Shown: in pieces, positions 1-8,679 of the stretch
Position numbering within the stretch: the first letter of the stretch is position 1
How the letters are laid out: each line of letters starts with the position of its first letter
Source of the DNA: DASPSR01 sp035498715
GTDB taxonomy: Bacteria > Nitrospirota > UBA9217
Assembly (NCBI GenBank): GCA_035498715.1
Contig: DATJZV010000047.1
Location: forward strand, 1-34,355
Length of the DNA stretch: 34,355 bases
Direction of reading: 5' to 3'
Notes under the pieces: generated by a model
The model's database searches: none
What the model saw: the letters and a program-made list of their open reading frames with translations, nothing else
Told to the model about the DNA's origin: nothing
Program-made: the position numbers and the translations under genes

Positions 1-42
1 ATTCCTGACTAGAGCAAGTCTAGAACAGCCCATGCTGTTTGT

Positions 43-54
43 CAAGCGCGCTTG
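43..54. repeat. 12-bp perfect palindrome CAAGCGCGCTTG
   Basis: The twelve bases read the same on both strands. It lies directly after a 6-bp hairpin (24-39). It could be an operator half of a gene outside the window or the tail of a terminator. Chance occurrence is possible. Confidence 0.3.
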
Positions 55-137
55 GGTTTGCTATAAACGCCATCATTTTAAACGAGTATGCAGAGAATGC
101 ATTTTATAGCGGATTTTTGAATTTTAATGTTAGACGA

Positions 138-161
138 GGTCTCCAAATATTATAGGAGACC
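138..161. other. 7-bp inverted repeat GGTCTCC/GGAGACC, 10-nt loop
   Basis: GGTCTCC (138-144) is mirrored by GGAGACC (155-161) around an AT-only loop. There is no T tract after it, so a rho-independent terminator is not clearly supported. It may be a trailer hairpin of an upstream transcript. Confidence 0.3.
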
Positions 162-445
162 CTTACACCCATCTTTGGAGGACTCACAAAGAAACACTGA
201 CGTGCCGATCTCCGCCTGCTTCACGAAGAATGCAGACTTTTAGATGAATCTCACAGCTTGTGATTTTTTTTCAGTGCTCTTCCTTGTGGCATAATGCACA
301 TAATTGGTTTCTACCATAGTGGCTGGGAAAACGATGGCTCTTCTTTAAATCTTCATGAGATTGAGTCGGATGCTTCCCCGGCTTAATCAATCAGAAGCGA
401 TATCCATATAAAAGCTTTTTTTGCTCTATTTTTAGAATAAAAAGA

Positions 446-474
446 TTTACATATCTATATGAAATCGTTATAAT
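446..474 (+). promoter_or_regulatory. Near-consensus sigma-70 promoter
   Basis: TTTACA (446-451) is separated by exactly 17 bp from a perfect TATAAT (469-474). Transcription would start near 481, inside the dyad-rich stretch at 480-531. The nitrilase ATG at 799 would then carry a leader of about 320 nt, or the promoter drives a separate small RNA. Confidence 0.55.
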
Positions 475-479
475 ATTCG

Positions 480-531
480 GTGAGCACATGATTATTTCAG
501 ACTACCTGCAAATTTTGCAGGTCTTTCTCAC
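480..531 (+). ncRNA. Candidate structured leader or small RNA (nested inverted repeats)
   Basis: An outer pair GTGAG (480-484)/CTCAC (527-531) encloses a 9-bp inner pair ACCTGCAAA (504-512)/TTTGCAGGT (514-522) with a minimal loop. The predicted transcription start of the upstream promoter falls at the foot of the outer stem. A 9-nt direct repeat ATTATTTCA occurs at 491-499 and 544-552. It matches no riboswitch class I recognise. A strong terminator T tract is absent, so the end of any RNA is unknown. Confidence 0.3.
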
Positions 532-798
532 TCTTTGTGCAAAATTATTTCAAGCGTCATGGAGAAATTCATCCTGATCTCATTGATTGTCATTAATGCA
601 AAATTTCACGGTATATGCGAACGGAACAGCATCATGGGGTGTAAAGTAAGGAATGTGGAATATTTATAATCTTTTTTGATTTTTATTGTCACTGAGTAAT
701 TATGATTAAGGCAGATTTCAATTTCTATGTTGATCCGTGTTCCAAGATGGTTTTCTCGCCATCTCAGTCTCTAAATAGTTAAAAGTCAGGTGGACTGC

Positions 799-1605
799 AT
801 GAGAATCGCCGGCATACAGATAAGCGCTGGTCCGGATATAGAACGGAACATCCAGCGCGCCGTCGAGAAGGCTGGAGTGGCTGCTGAAAAGGACGCCAGG
901 ATCATCTGCTATCCAGAACTCTTTCTCTCACCTTGGTTTCTGAAGGAAGAACAGAAATCCAATCTCTCCATGGCTATTGACGCAACCACTGAAGCACTGC
1001 GTCGCTTTAAGCAGCTCTCGAAAGAAACAAAGACCGTTCTCATCATCCCGTTCTTCGAATCCACAAACGGAAAGTACTATAACAGCGCCGCCGTCATGGA
1101 CAGCGGAAAACTGCTTGGCGTTTACCGCAAGATACATCTTCCCGATCTGCACCTCTACCGTGAGCGCTTCTATTTTTCACCCGGCGATGCCGGCATCCCC
1201 GTGTTCGAAACATCGCAGGGCAAGATTGGTGTTCAGATCTGCTGGGACAATCTGTTGCCCGAGGGCACGCGTGTTTTGGCGCTTAAAGGCGCCGAGATCG
1301 TGTTCGCGCCCACGGCTGCCGCGCTCAACACCCACAGCCTGTGGGAACGTGCCATCTCAGCCAATGCTTTTGCCAATAACATCTTCATCTTCCGAGTGAA
1401 CCGTGTAGGCCAGGAGGAGGGAATCTCCTTCTACGGCCGAAGCTTCTGCGTCGATCCCTGGGGAGAGATGGTCTCTGAGCTTGCTGGCGGAAAAGAGGCT
1501 ATTGTCCTCGCGGACATCGATCCCAACGAGCGCAACACGGCATCCGAGACTTGGGGATTTCTTAAGCATAGAAGACCAGGAGAGTATGGAGATTTGGTTA
1601 AATAG
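799..1605 (+). CDS. Carbon-nitrogen hydrolase (nitrilase superfamily), N-carbamoylputrescine amidase-like
   Basis: A 268-residue cytoplasmic hydrolase of non-peptide C-N bonds. The nitrilase Glu-Lys-Cys triad is complete: Glu40 in CYPELFLSPW, Lys111 in YRKIHLPD and Cys148 in QICWDN. The YxRxRFYFSPGD stretch after the Lys motif resembles the AguB branch (N-carbamoylputrescine amidase) and beta-ureidopropionase. Substrate is not certain, and no agmatine deiminase or pyrimidine-catabolism gene is nearby. I chose ATG 799 because AGGTGG (788-793) sits 5 nt before it; an in-frame GTG at 790 lies inside that ribosome binding site. The gene stands alone, about 300 bp before the alcohol dehydrogenase gene on the same strand. 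Confidence 0.9.
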   Translation: MRIAGIQISAGPDIERNIQRAVEKAGVAAEKDARIICYPELFLSPWFLKEEQKSNLSMAIDATTEALRRFKQLSKETKTVLIIPFFESTNGKYYNSAAVMDSGKLLGVYRKIHLPDLHLYRERFYFSPGDAGIPVFETSQGKIGVQICWDNLLPEGTRVLALKGAEIVFAPTAAALNTHSLWERAISANAFANNIFIFRVNRVGQEEGISFYGRSFCVDPWGEMVSELAGGKEAIVLADIDPNERNTASETWGFLKHRRPGEYGDLVK

Positions 1606-1907
1606 GCCCTCGCGAAAGTGTCGGACTTTTCCTTTGGATACGTAACATAAGGACCGGCAAGTTTTGCGTTGAGACGAGAGGATGTGAAATGCAAGTTTTT
1701 TGACGTATTATGACCTGGGCTGAAGTGCTGAGGGGATCAATTACTTCTTCTAGACACCTAACGAGGATTATATCCAATTGAATGCTTTTTCCAGCTGTTC
1801 CTCCTGACAACCTCACCTGCTATAATAATACCATAGACGTTTTTATCATCTGCGCCGTAAAACCCCATCACTTCAGGGCGGGGAGGATGTCGATCGAGGT
1901 GATCTGA
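1606..1907. other. Intergenic region with a likely promoter for the alcohol dehydrogenase
   Basis: This 302-bp stretch has no supported gene. Its only clear signal is an extended -10 element near its end (1818-1826). I see no strong terminator for the nitrilase gene. Confidence 0.5.
1818..1826 (+). promoter_or_regulatory. Extended -10 promoter element
   Basis: TGC followed by a perfect TATAAT (1821-1826) gives the TGn extended -10 motif. No good -35 hexamer stands 16-18 bp upstream, which is typical of extended -10 promoters. Start near 1833 would give the dehydrogenase a leader of about 75 nt. Confidence 0.45.
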
Positions 1908-2936
1908 ATGAAGGCCATGGTGCTGAAAAGTATAGCCACCCTCCCTGAAACAAGATTACCCCTAGAAATGGCCGATCTGAGAATACCAATTACGCAAGAG
2001 CACGATGTCCTGGTGAAGGTATCGGTCTGCGGTGTGTGCCATACGGAGTTGGACGAGATTGAGGGGAGGACACCCCCATCGAAGTTCCCGATCGTTCTCG
2101 GGCACCAGGTCATCGGTCATGTTGAAAAGGCCGGGAGCAAAGCGGGTAGGTTCAAGATCGGAGACAGGGTAGGCATTGCCTGGATTAATTCAGCCTGCGG
2201 GAAGTGCACATTCTGTCAAAGTGGAATGGAGAATCTCTGCGACGAATTTAAGGCCACGGGAAGGGATGTCGATGGAGGATACGCGGAATATGTCGCTGTC
2301 TCTGAAAATTTTGCCTATCCAATCCCAGCGATCTTTTCCGATTCTGAAGCAGCGCCGCTTCTATGTGCCGGCGCCGTCGGCTACCGATCTCTGAGGCTCG
2401 CCGGCATCGTGGATGGGGACAGGATCGGACTCTCTGGTTTCGGCGCATCAGGCCACCTGGTGCTCAAAATGGTGCGGTACCAATACCCGAAAGCAAAGGT
2501 CTTCGTTTTTTCCCGGACTGAGGGAGAGCGTCGGTTCTCGAAAGAGCTTGGCGCTGTCTGGGCAGGCGGGATGGAAGAGATGGCACCGGAGAAGTTGCAC
2601 GCCGTAATCGACACCACTCCTGCATGGAAACCGCTTGTCGAGTCCCTGAGAAACCTTGAGAAGGGAGGGCGGCTCGTGATTAATGCGATTAGGAAGGAGG
2701 ATAGCGACAAGGATTCACTGCTCAGGCTCGATTATCCACGGGACCTCTGGAAGGAGAAGGAAATCAAGAGTGTTGCGAACGTCACGCGACGGGATGTCGA
2801 AGAGTTCTTGCGGATGGCGGCGGCGATACCGATCAGACCTGACATTGAGGAGTACCGGCTCGAAGATGCAAACCTGGCGCTCCTTGAGCTCAAGGAACGG
2901 AAAATCCGCGGGGCAAAGGTGCTGAGAATGGGATGA
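1908..2936 (+). CDS. Zinc-dependent alcohol dehydrogenase (MDR superfamily, CAD2-like)
   Basis: A 342-residue NAD(P)-dependent medium-chain dehydrogenase. The catalytic zinc region is CGVCHTELDEIEG (Cys44) with GHQ at 65-67, where most relatives have GHE. The structural-zinc loop with four Cys lies near residues 100-115 (CGKCTFCQSGMENLC), followed by DGGYAEY. The nucleotide-binding fold carries GLSGFGASGH (about 175-184). The sequence fits the CAD2-like subgroup, whose physiological alcohol or aldehyde substrate is generally unknown. ATG 1908 has GAGGTGA five bases upstream. The gene converges on the rRNA methyltransferase gene with only 9 bp between stop codons. Confidence 0.92.
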   Translation: MKAMVLKSIATLPETRLPLEMADLRIPITQEHDVLVKVSVCGVCHTELDEIEGRTPPSKFPIVLGHQVIGHVEKAGSKAGRFKIGDRVGIAWINSACGKCTFCQSGMENLCDEFKATGRDVDGGYAEYVAVSENFAYPIPAIFSDSEAAPLLCAGAVGYRSLRLAGIVDGDRIGLSGFGASGHLVLKMVRYQYPKAKVFVFSRTEGERRFSKELGAVWAGGMEEMAPEKLHAVIDTTPAWKPLVESLRNLEKGGRLVINAIRKEDSDKDSLLRLDYPRDLWKEKEIKSVANVTRRDVEEFLRMAAAIPIRPDIEEYRLEDANLALLELKERKIRGAKVLRMG

Positions 2937-2945
2937 ATTCCCGAG

Positions 2946-4235
2946 CTATTCTGTTCTCACCATCTCCGCCACACATTCGATGTGATACGTATACGGGAAC
3001 ATGTCCACCGGCTGGAGCCTTGTGAGACGCAAGCCGAAAAGGTTGAAAAACTTCAGATCCCGTGCGAGAGTGGTGGGGTTGCACGAAACGTAGATGATTT
3101 TCCGGGGGACAAAGGCGAGCACACGCTCCAGGATCTTGAGCGTGGCCCCGGCCCGCGGCGGGTCGAGCACGATGATGTCAGCAAGCGCTTTCCTCTGGAG
3201 CAGCGTCTTTAACCCCTTCTGCATGTCGTCAGCGATGAATTCTACATTCCTTATGCTGTTCAGTTCCGCATTTTTTTTCGCATCTTCGATCGCTGAATAC
3301 CCTGACTCGATACCGATCACGGTCTTTGCCTTTTTGGCGAGGGGCAGCGAGAAGTTACCGATACCGCAGTAAAGGTCAAGGACGGTCTCGTCTCCCTTCA
3401 AACCGGAGAAATCGAGAACCGTACGGACCATGTTCCTATTCTGTTCCCAGTTCACCTGATAAAAATTCCCCTCCGTAGCGCGAAGCGTCAGGCCATCAAT
3501 ATCCAGCGTTAGATAGTTTTTCCCGAGCGCCGTCGTCCTTTTCTTGCGTGCGAAACCGGAGATCCCGACCACTTCGGGCGCTTTATTCCGGAGGTCGTTC
3601 CAGAGCGCCTCCAGAGGTGGACAGGATTCCATCTCGGTAAAAAAAAGGACATGGGCCTCTCCTGCCGGTGTCACGTTGATGTGTATCTCTTTAAGCAGCG
3701 GCAGGCGGTCCGCCATGCTTCGAATGGCCTTCAGGACCTTGTCGATGAGCGGGTGGATGAGGAGGGCGCTCTCTACCTCGATGAGTTCGTGGGACCCCTG
3801 CCGGAAGAAACCGATCTTTTGTTTCCCCTGTACGCTCCGCACGGTAAACTGTGTGCGCAAGCGGTAGTGGTCCGAGCGGGACGATGGTTTTATCGGAAGG
3901 AGTTGCTTTGGTTCCATCCCACCGATTCTTTGAAGGCAATCGAGGAGAATTTCCTGCTTGTAGGTGAGCTGGGCCGGATAGGCTATGAAGGGCCAGGTGG
4001 CGCCGGTGCACTGATTCTCTCCTTCACAGGGAGGTAGAATCCGGTGCTGAGAGGGAGTTACAATGTCAACAAGATCGGCTTCGAGAAATCCTTTTCTCCT
4101 TTTTTTTATATCGATGATGACGCGCTCACCGGGAAGCACGCCCGGTACGAAGACAGCCTGGCCGGAGTCGAGCCTCGCGAGGCCCTCCCCGCCATACACG
4201 AGCTTCTCGATCACGACATCCGTACGCTCACTCAT
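2946..4235 (-). CDS. rlmD: 23S rRNA (uracil-C5) methyltransferase, RlmD/TrmA family, with incomplete Fe-S site
   Basis: A 429-residue SAM-dependent RNA m5U methyltransferase. It has an N-terminal TRAM domain (about 1-62), a central domain and a Rossmann methyltransferase domain with VLDLYCGIGNFSLP (about 285-298), LDPPRAG (357-363), catalytic Cys385 in YVSCNPTTLARD and general-base Glu420 in HIECVAEM. The family normally has four cluster ligands. Here only Cys70 and Cys76 remain; Ala79 and Ala157 replace the other two. The start is ATG 4235, which overlaps the response regulator stop by 4 nt (ATGA); a longer frame upstream lies inside that gene. The target could be U1939, U747 or a tRNA position; the exact assignment is not certain. 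Confidence 0.88.
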   Translation of the reverse strand: MSERTDVVIEKLVYGGEGLARLDSGQAVFVPGVLPGERVIIDIKKRRKGFLEADLVDIVTPSQHRILPPCEGENQCTGATWPFIAYPAQLTYKQEILLDCLQRIGGMEPKQLLPIKPSSRSDHYRLRTQFTVRSVQGKQKIGFFRQGSHELIEVESALLIHPLIDKVLKAIRSMADRLPLLKEIHINVTPAGEAHVLFFTEMESCPPLEALWNDLRNKAPEVVGISGFARKKRTTALGKNYLTLDIDGLTLRATEGNFYQVNWEQNRNMVRTVLDFSGLKGDETVLDLYCGIGNFSLPLAKKAKTVIGIESGYSAIEDAKKNAELNSIRNVEFIADDMQKGLKTLLQRKALADIIVLDPPRAGATLKILERVLAFVPRKIIYVSCNPTTLARDLKFFNLFGLRLTRLQPVDMFPYTYHIECVAEMVRTE

Positions 4236-4582
4236 CCGAGGATCTTCTTTACGGTCTCGCGGAGCAAGGAGGTGTCGGCCGATTTCACCACGTACGCGTC
4301 GGAACACCAGCTTCCAAAGTCGTGCTTGTATTCTTCATAGGCCGTGCAAATGATGACTGGCAGCGTGCTGTTCTTTTCCTTCATTTTGCGGAGCGTCTCA
4401 ATGCCGTCTATGTCCGGCATGCGCATGTCCAGAGTGACGAGATCGAACTTCTTTGTGTCAAGCGCCGCAAGGGCCTGAATGCCGTCTGCAACCGTCGTCA
4501 CCTCATAGCCCAATTCCTCGAACTCTTCCTTGTAGAGCTGCCTGATATTTTCTTCATCGTCCACAACCAGGATCTTCTTCAT
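4232..4582 (-). CDS. Single-domain (CheY-like) response regulator
   Basis: A 116-residue receiver domain with no output domain. It shows the acidic pair Asp8-Asp9, phosphoacceptor Asp52 in TLDMRMPDIDG, switch Thr80 in ICTAY and conserved Lys100. Such proteins act through protein contacts or phosphorelays. The start has AAGGAGG seven bases before ATG. The histidine kinase gene ends 63 bp upstream on the same strand, so it is the likely partner. Its stop overlaps the start of the rRNA methyltransferase gene, which implies cotranscription and translational coupling. Confidence 0.95.
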   Translation of the reverse strand: MKKILVVDDEENIRQLYKEEFEELGYEVTTVADGIQALAALDTKKFDLVTLDMRMPDIDGIETLRKMKEKNSTLPVIICTAYEEYKHDFGSWCSDAYVVKSADTSLLRETVKKILG

Positions 4583-4645
4583 TGCCAGCCTCCTTGAGAT
4601 GCGAGTGCCACTATAATACGCATGGTCTGATGTCAGCCTTTTTTG

Positions 4646-7024
4646 TTATGTGCGTTCCCGCAAGGGAAGTTTGATCGTAAAAACCGCACCGCCGGTCTCC
4701 TTGTTCCGTATCTCTATTATGCCATTGTGGGCTTTGACGATCCTGTTCGTGATCGGCAGTCCCAGCCCGGTACCACGCGGCTTGGTGGTGTAATAGGGGT
4801 TGAAGATATTGTGCATAGTCTTGGCAGAGATGCCGGGACCAGTGTCACCAATCTCGATTGCAGCCTCCTGCGTATCGGGGAGGGGATAGGTCCTGATCGA
4901 TAGGACCCCTCCACTTTCCATGGCTTCCATGGCATTTTTGATGATGTTTATGATTGCCTGCTTGATTTGCGGCACATCGATCATAAGGTACGGAAATGAA
5001 GGTGAAAGGCTGCTCTCGAGACGGATGTTCCTCTGTTCAATTTCATCCTCATAGAGTGTGAGGATCTCCTGTACTACACTGTTGAGATCGGACTCGGATA
5101 ACTGAGGGGCAACTTCTTTAATATATAAGAGGTTGTCCTGGATGATCCCTTCGAGGCGGGTGACTTCGCTCATGATGATGTCGATGTACTTTTTCTCTTC
5201 GCCGTTTTGAACTTTCTTAGCGAGCCGTCTTGCGAATCCACCAATGGAGACGAGCGGGTTCCGGATTTCATGAGTGATTTCAGCCATCATCGCGCCGAGG
5301 GCGGCCATCTTTTCGGACTGGACGAGTTGCTCGTGAAGAGCTCGCATGTCCTTGTTCATGGTTTCGATGTTGGTGTGGATGATGGCATTCTCGATTGCAA
5401 GCGCGGCCTGATGGGCGAACATGATGAGGAATCGCAGGTCGCGGGCGGTGATTGGCCGCTGGTTGAACATATTGTCAACGAGGATGATGCCGATGACCCG
5501 GTCTTTAGCAACGAGCGGTACCGTTGCGAAGCTGTTTGTCCGGAGCGCCTCCCGGAGTTCCCGGGGCACAATGGGGCTGGAAGCGGCATCGGTGATGTTG
5601 TAAGGCCTTTTCTCGCGAACCGTGAGGGCCAGCACGTTCCCATTCGGCTCAAGGGGCACCCTGATGCTTCGTGCCAGAGTATTGAGCGACGAGTCGCGGT
5701 GCTCGAAGAGCTCGCCGGTCTGGATCCATTCTATGAGGCTCCGGTGCTTACTCGAGACCTCGGTCCAGGCCCGGCCCGCCTCTTCCCAGTTCGTAGGGCC
5801 TACGCCTAACATCCCCTGGAGCATATTCGTACGCTCGTTCGTCATGAGTAAGATGGCCCGATTGAAACCGAGACCGCTGCCGCCCATGGTGGCCGCCGTA
5901 AGGATGATCCTGAGAAGGCGATCGAGGTTCAGGGTCGTGCTCATGGCCGTGCCAATATCGTAGAGCATGGAGAGCTCCTGCGCCCTCTTTCCGGCTTCAT
6001 TCGCGAGGTCCTCCATGCGCTCGTACATGGCGGCATTCTCGACCGACACCGCGGCCCCGCTTGCTACGGTGGTCAGGAACTGCACATCGTCCTCGGTGAA
6101 CTGTTGTCCCTCCTGTTTGTTGTAGAGCGTGATGACGCCGATCAGCTTATCGCGGAATATGAGCGGGGCACCGATGACAGATCCCGCGGCAATCCCTGGA
6201 GTGTCCCGGAAAACAGGCTCTTTCGTAACGTCCTGGATGAGGAGAGCGCGTTTTTCCTGCACGACCTTGTTCACGACGAGACCCCCGAGCCTCGCATCCA
6301 TGACCGTAATGATTTCACCAACAAGGCTATATAATGCGAATGTTTTATCCTGCTCTATCTCGGGCAGGTTCATGAGCCGGATGGTACAGCCCTGCGCCCG
6401 GAGGGACTGTGTGCTGTTCCTGGCGATGAGGGAGAGGAGCTGCTCGAGGTCGAGGGTGGAGGTGAGCGCCATACTGATCTCGTAGATGGTTGAGAGCTCA
6501 GCGAGCCGGTCCTGAAGGCTCTGAAAAAGTCGAGCACTTTTTATGACTCCGCTGAGCTGGTTTGCTGTGGTGGTCAGAAGCGTGATATCGGCCGATGTTG
6601 CGCTCCAGACCAACGATGAGAGGACGAAGATAACGCCTAGACACATATCCTGGTCCATGATCGGTGCAGCGATCAACGATTTGAAGTGGCCGATGCCTGA
6701 TTCAGGAAGATATTGGAACCTCGGGTCCGAATAGGGGTCTTCGAGCGCGAGCGGCACCTTCTGCTCGGCGACCCATCCAGCGATGCCCATACCGAGGGGA
6801 AAGCTCAGCCTGCCGATGGATTCCTGGTTTAGACCAATAGCTGCGCTGAGCGTCACATTCTTCCCTGAACGGTCGATGAGAAACACGGATGCGCCGTCCC
6901 TCCCCATGCCCCGCGCTACGACCTCAACGATACGGCGGAGCTTCTCCGAGAGGTCGGTGTAGGAATTCGATATCCGGCTAATCTCACTCAGGATGCTCAG
7001 GGCTGTTTTTTCCGTCGTTTCCAT
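4646..7024 (-). CDS. Cytoplasmic GAF-domain sensor histidine kinase
   Basis: A 792-residue kinase with no transmembrane segment. Three GAF-like sensory domains can be placed at about 25-165, 195-335 and 365-550, followed by a short coiled linker. The HisKA domain has phosphoacceptor His585 in MAEITHEIRNPLVSIGG. The ATPase domain has the N box around Asn697 (IIKNAMEAME), DTGPG at 727-731 and GTGLGLP at 751-757. GAF domains may bind small ligands, haem or redox cofactors; none can be assigned. No ribosome binding site precedes ATG 7024. It is the first gene of the kinase, regulator and methyltransferase operon. Confidence 0.93.
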   Translation of the reverse strand: METTEKTALSILSEISRISNSYTDLSEKLRRIVEVVARGMGRDGASVFLIDRSGKNVTLSAAIGLNQESIGRLSFPLGMGIAGWVAEQKVPLALEDPYSDPRFQYLPESGIGHFKSLIAAPIMDQDMCLGVIFVLSSLVWSATSADITLLTTTANQLSGVIKSARLFQSLQDRLAELSTIYEISMALTSTLDLEQLLSLIARNSTQSLRAQGCTIRLMNLPEIEQDKTFALYSLVGEIITVMDARLGGLVVNKVVQEKRALLIQDVTKEPVFRDTPGIAAGSVIGAPLIFRDKLIGVITLYNKQEGQQFTEDDVQFLTTVASGAAVSVENAAMYERMEDLANEAGKRAQELSMLYDIGTAMSTTLNLDRLLRIILTAATMGGSGLGFNRAILLMTNERTNMLQGMLGVGPTNWEEAGRAWTEVSSKHRSLIEWIQTGELFEHRDSSLNTLARSIRVPLEPNGNVLALTVREKRPYNITDAASSPIVPRELREALRTNSFATVPLVAKDRVIGIILVDNMFNQRPITARDLRFLIMFAHQAALAIENAIIHTNIETMNKDMRALHEQLVQSEKMAALGAMMAEITHEIRNPLVSIGGFARRLAKKVQNGEEKKYIDIIMSEVTRLEGIIQDNLLYIKEVAPQLSESDLNSVVQEILTLYEDEIEQRNIRLESSLSPSFPYLMIDVPQIKQAIINIIKNAMEAMESGGVLSIRTYPLPDTQEAAIEIGDTGPGISAKTMHNIFNPYYTTKPRGTGLGLPITNRIVKAHNGIIEIRNKETGGAVFTIKLPLRERT

Positions 7025-7233
7025 AAATGTTATATATTAATCACAGATGGCCAAAAGGGGCTGCTACTGTTCGGCACAGATCATCACAAAGAATCAAGAT
7101 CCGCAGTGGATGAACGCCGAAATATCGTATGCAACCCACGGCCGAAGTATTTCAACGTGCGAGTATCCGCGTTCAATAAGATCTTACTGTAAAATGCATC
7201 GGCCTTCCTGGATCGAATCCACATTGCATTTTT

Positions 7234-8679
7234 TTATTTTTTTCTTAATGCCTTCCGGTACACCTTCACGTATTCTTTGGCCGAGCTTTCCCAGGAAAAG
7301 TCCTGCTTCATGCCGGCCTGCATCAGGCGTTTCCATTTTCGGGTATCGCGAAAGATCTTACGCGCCCGGCGCAGACAGTCAACGAGCGCTCCTTCCGAAT
7401 AGTCATCAAAGACGAAGCCCGTGCCACGTCCCGTATTCGTATTATAGTTCATGACCGTGTCCGTGAGTCCGCCGGTATTCCGGACGACCGGTACGGTTCC
7501 GTAGCGGAGCGCGATCATCTGACCCAGACCACACGGTTCATAGCGAGAGGGCATCAGGAACATATCACAACCGGCGTAAATGCTCTTCGCGAGCTCATCG
7601 TCGTACCGGAGCAGTAGTCGCATCTGATCAGGATAGCGCGTCGCCGCATCGGTCAGAATGAGATGATATTTCTCTTCGCCGGTGCCGAGGATGATCATGC
7701 GCATGCCCATGGCCATGATCTCCGGAATGGCTTCGGCCAGGATGTCCAGCCCTTTCTGCTCGGTCAGGCGAGTGACCATGCCAATCAAGGGAGCATCGGT
7801 CAGGGAAAGGCCCGTGCGTTTCAGGATGTCCTGTTTGCATACCGCTTTACCATTGGGCCTCGCGGCGCTGAATTTTTGCGCAATGGAGGCGTCCTGTGCC
7901 GGGTCCCAGTCGGTATAATCGATGCCGTTCACGATGCCGTAGAGATCCGCAGACCGCTTTGCGAGAACCCCATCCAGTCCGTGCCCGTATTCAGGTGTCT
8001 GTATCTCGCGACTGTAGGTTTTGCTTACCGTTGTAATGATATCGGAATACACCAGGCCGGCCTTGAGAAAATTTATCTTGCCCCAGAACTCAAGCCCCTC
8101 CGGCGTGAACGCATCCCATCCGAGGCCGATAAAACGCATGTCCCAGTGCCAGAATAAACCCTGGTACCCGAGGTTATGGACTGTGAAAACGCTCTTGGCA
8201 TGTCCAAGAGGCGTGCTCTCACCGTGCAGCATCCTGAGATAGAGCGGGACGAGGCCGGTTTGCCAGTCATTACAGTGCACAATCTCGGGGCTAAAGTCCA
8301 GCTCGCGGCAAAGCTCCACGACAGCTCGCGAAAAGAATGTGAAGCGCTCCGCATTGTCCTGGTAATCGGCATGGGCGGTGCGGTAGAGCTCCGGTCTGTT
8401 GAAATAGATGTCCTTGCCGATGAAATAGACCGTGACCCGCTTTCCCATCCTCCCTTCGAAGATGTCGCACCGTTCCTTCCATGACGCGAACGGCACGTAG
8501 AACGTCGCGATATGCTTCAGATTGAACTTTTCCGCATCTACGCATTGGTATCGCGGCACGACTACGCGCACATCATGCCCGAGCGCGGCCAGGGCCGGGG
8601 GAAGGCTGCCGGCGACGTCTGCCAATCCTCCGGTCTTCGCAAAGGGAGCCGCCTCAGATGCCGCGAACAGGATCCTCAT
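7234..8679 (-). CDS. glgA: Glycogen synthase (GT5)
   Basis: A 481-residue ADP-glucose (or UDP-glucose) alpha-1,4-glucan glucosyltransferase that elongates glycogen. The N-terminal sugar-nucleotide motif KTGGLADV begins at Lys15. The C-terminal GT-B motif starts at Glu381 in EPCGLGQMIALRYGTVP. Length is normal for bacterial GlgA. The start is ATG 8679, overlapping the galT stop by 4 nt (ATGA); the frame upstream of it belongs to galT sequence read in another phase. It is the second gene of the galT-glgA operon. No glgB, glgC or glgP is in the window. Confidence 0.95.
   Translation of the reverse strand: MRILFAASEAAPFAKTGGLADVAGSLPPALAALGHDVRVVVPRYQCVDAEKFNLKHIATFYVPFASWKERCDIFEGRMGKRVTVYFIGKDIYFNRPELYRTAHADYQDNAERFTFFSRAVVELCRELDFSPEIVHCNDWQTGLVPLYLRMLHGESTPLGHAKSVFTVHNLGYQGLFWHWDMRFIGLGWDAFTPEGLEFWGKINFLKAGLVYSDIITTVSKTYSREIQTPEYGHGLDGVLAKRSADLYGIVNGIDYTDWDPAQDASIAQKFSAARPNGKAVCKQDILKRTGLSLTDAPLIGMVTRLTEQKGLDILAEAIPEIMAMGMRMIILGTGEEKYHLILTDAATRYPDQMRLLLRYDDELAKSIYAGCDMFLMPSRYEPCGLGQMIALRYGTVPVVRNTGGLTDTVMNYNTNTGRGTGFVFDDYSEGALVDCLRRARKIFRDTRKWKRLMQAGMKQDFSWESSAKEYVKVYRKALRKK

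Larger units (their letters stand above)
1..798. other. AT-rich non-coding region upstream of the nitrilase gene
   Basis: No convincing coding frame is visible here on either strand. The stretch holds a 12-bp perfect palindrome (43-54), a 6-bp hairpin AACAGC/GCTGTT (24-39), a 7-bp hairpin (138-161), a near-consensus promoter (446-474) with nested inverted repeats just after it (480-531), a second TATAAT without a good -35 box (665-670), and a 6-bp hairpin AGATGG/CCATCT (745-764) close to the nitrilase start. It may be the 5' region of the nitrilase gene plus the trailer of a gene outside the window. Confidence 0.6.

Noticed and set aside
283..300. Possible sigma-54 promoter (TGGCATAATGC)
   Set aside because: GG and GC are only 6 nt apart; sigma-54 sites need 10.
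5207..5809. 200-codon plus-strand frame inside the histidine kinase gene
   Set aside because: It is antisense to a kinase with complete motifs, and it has no ribosome site or recognisable domain.
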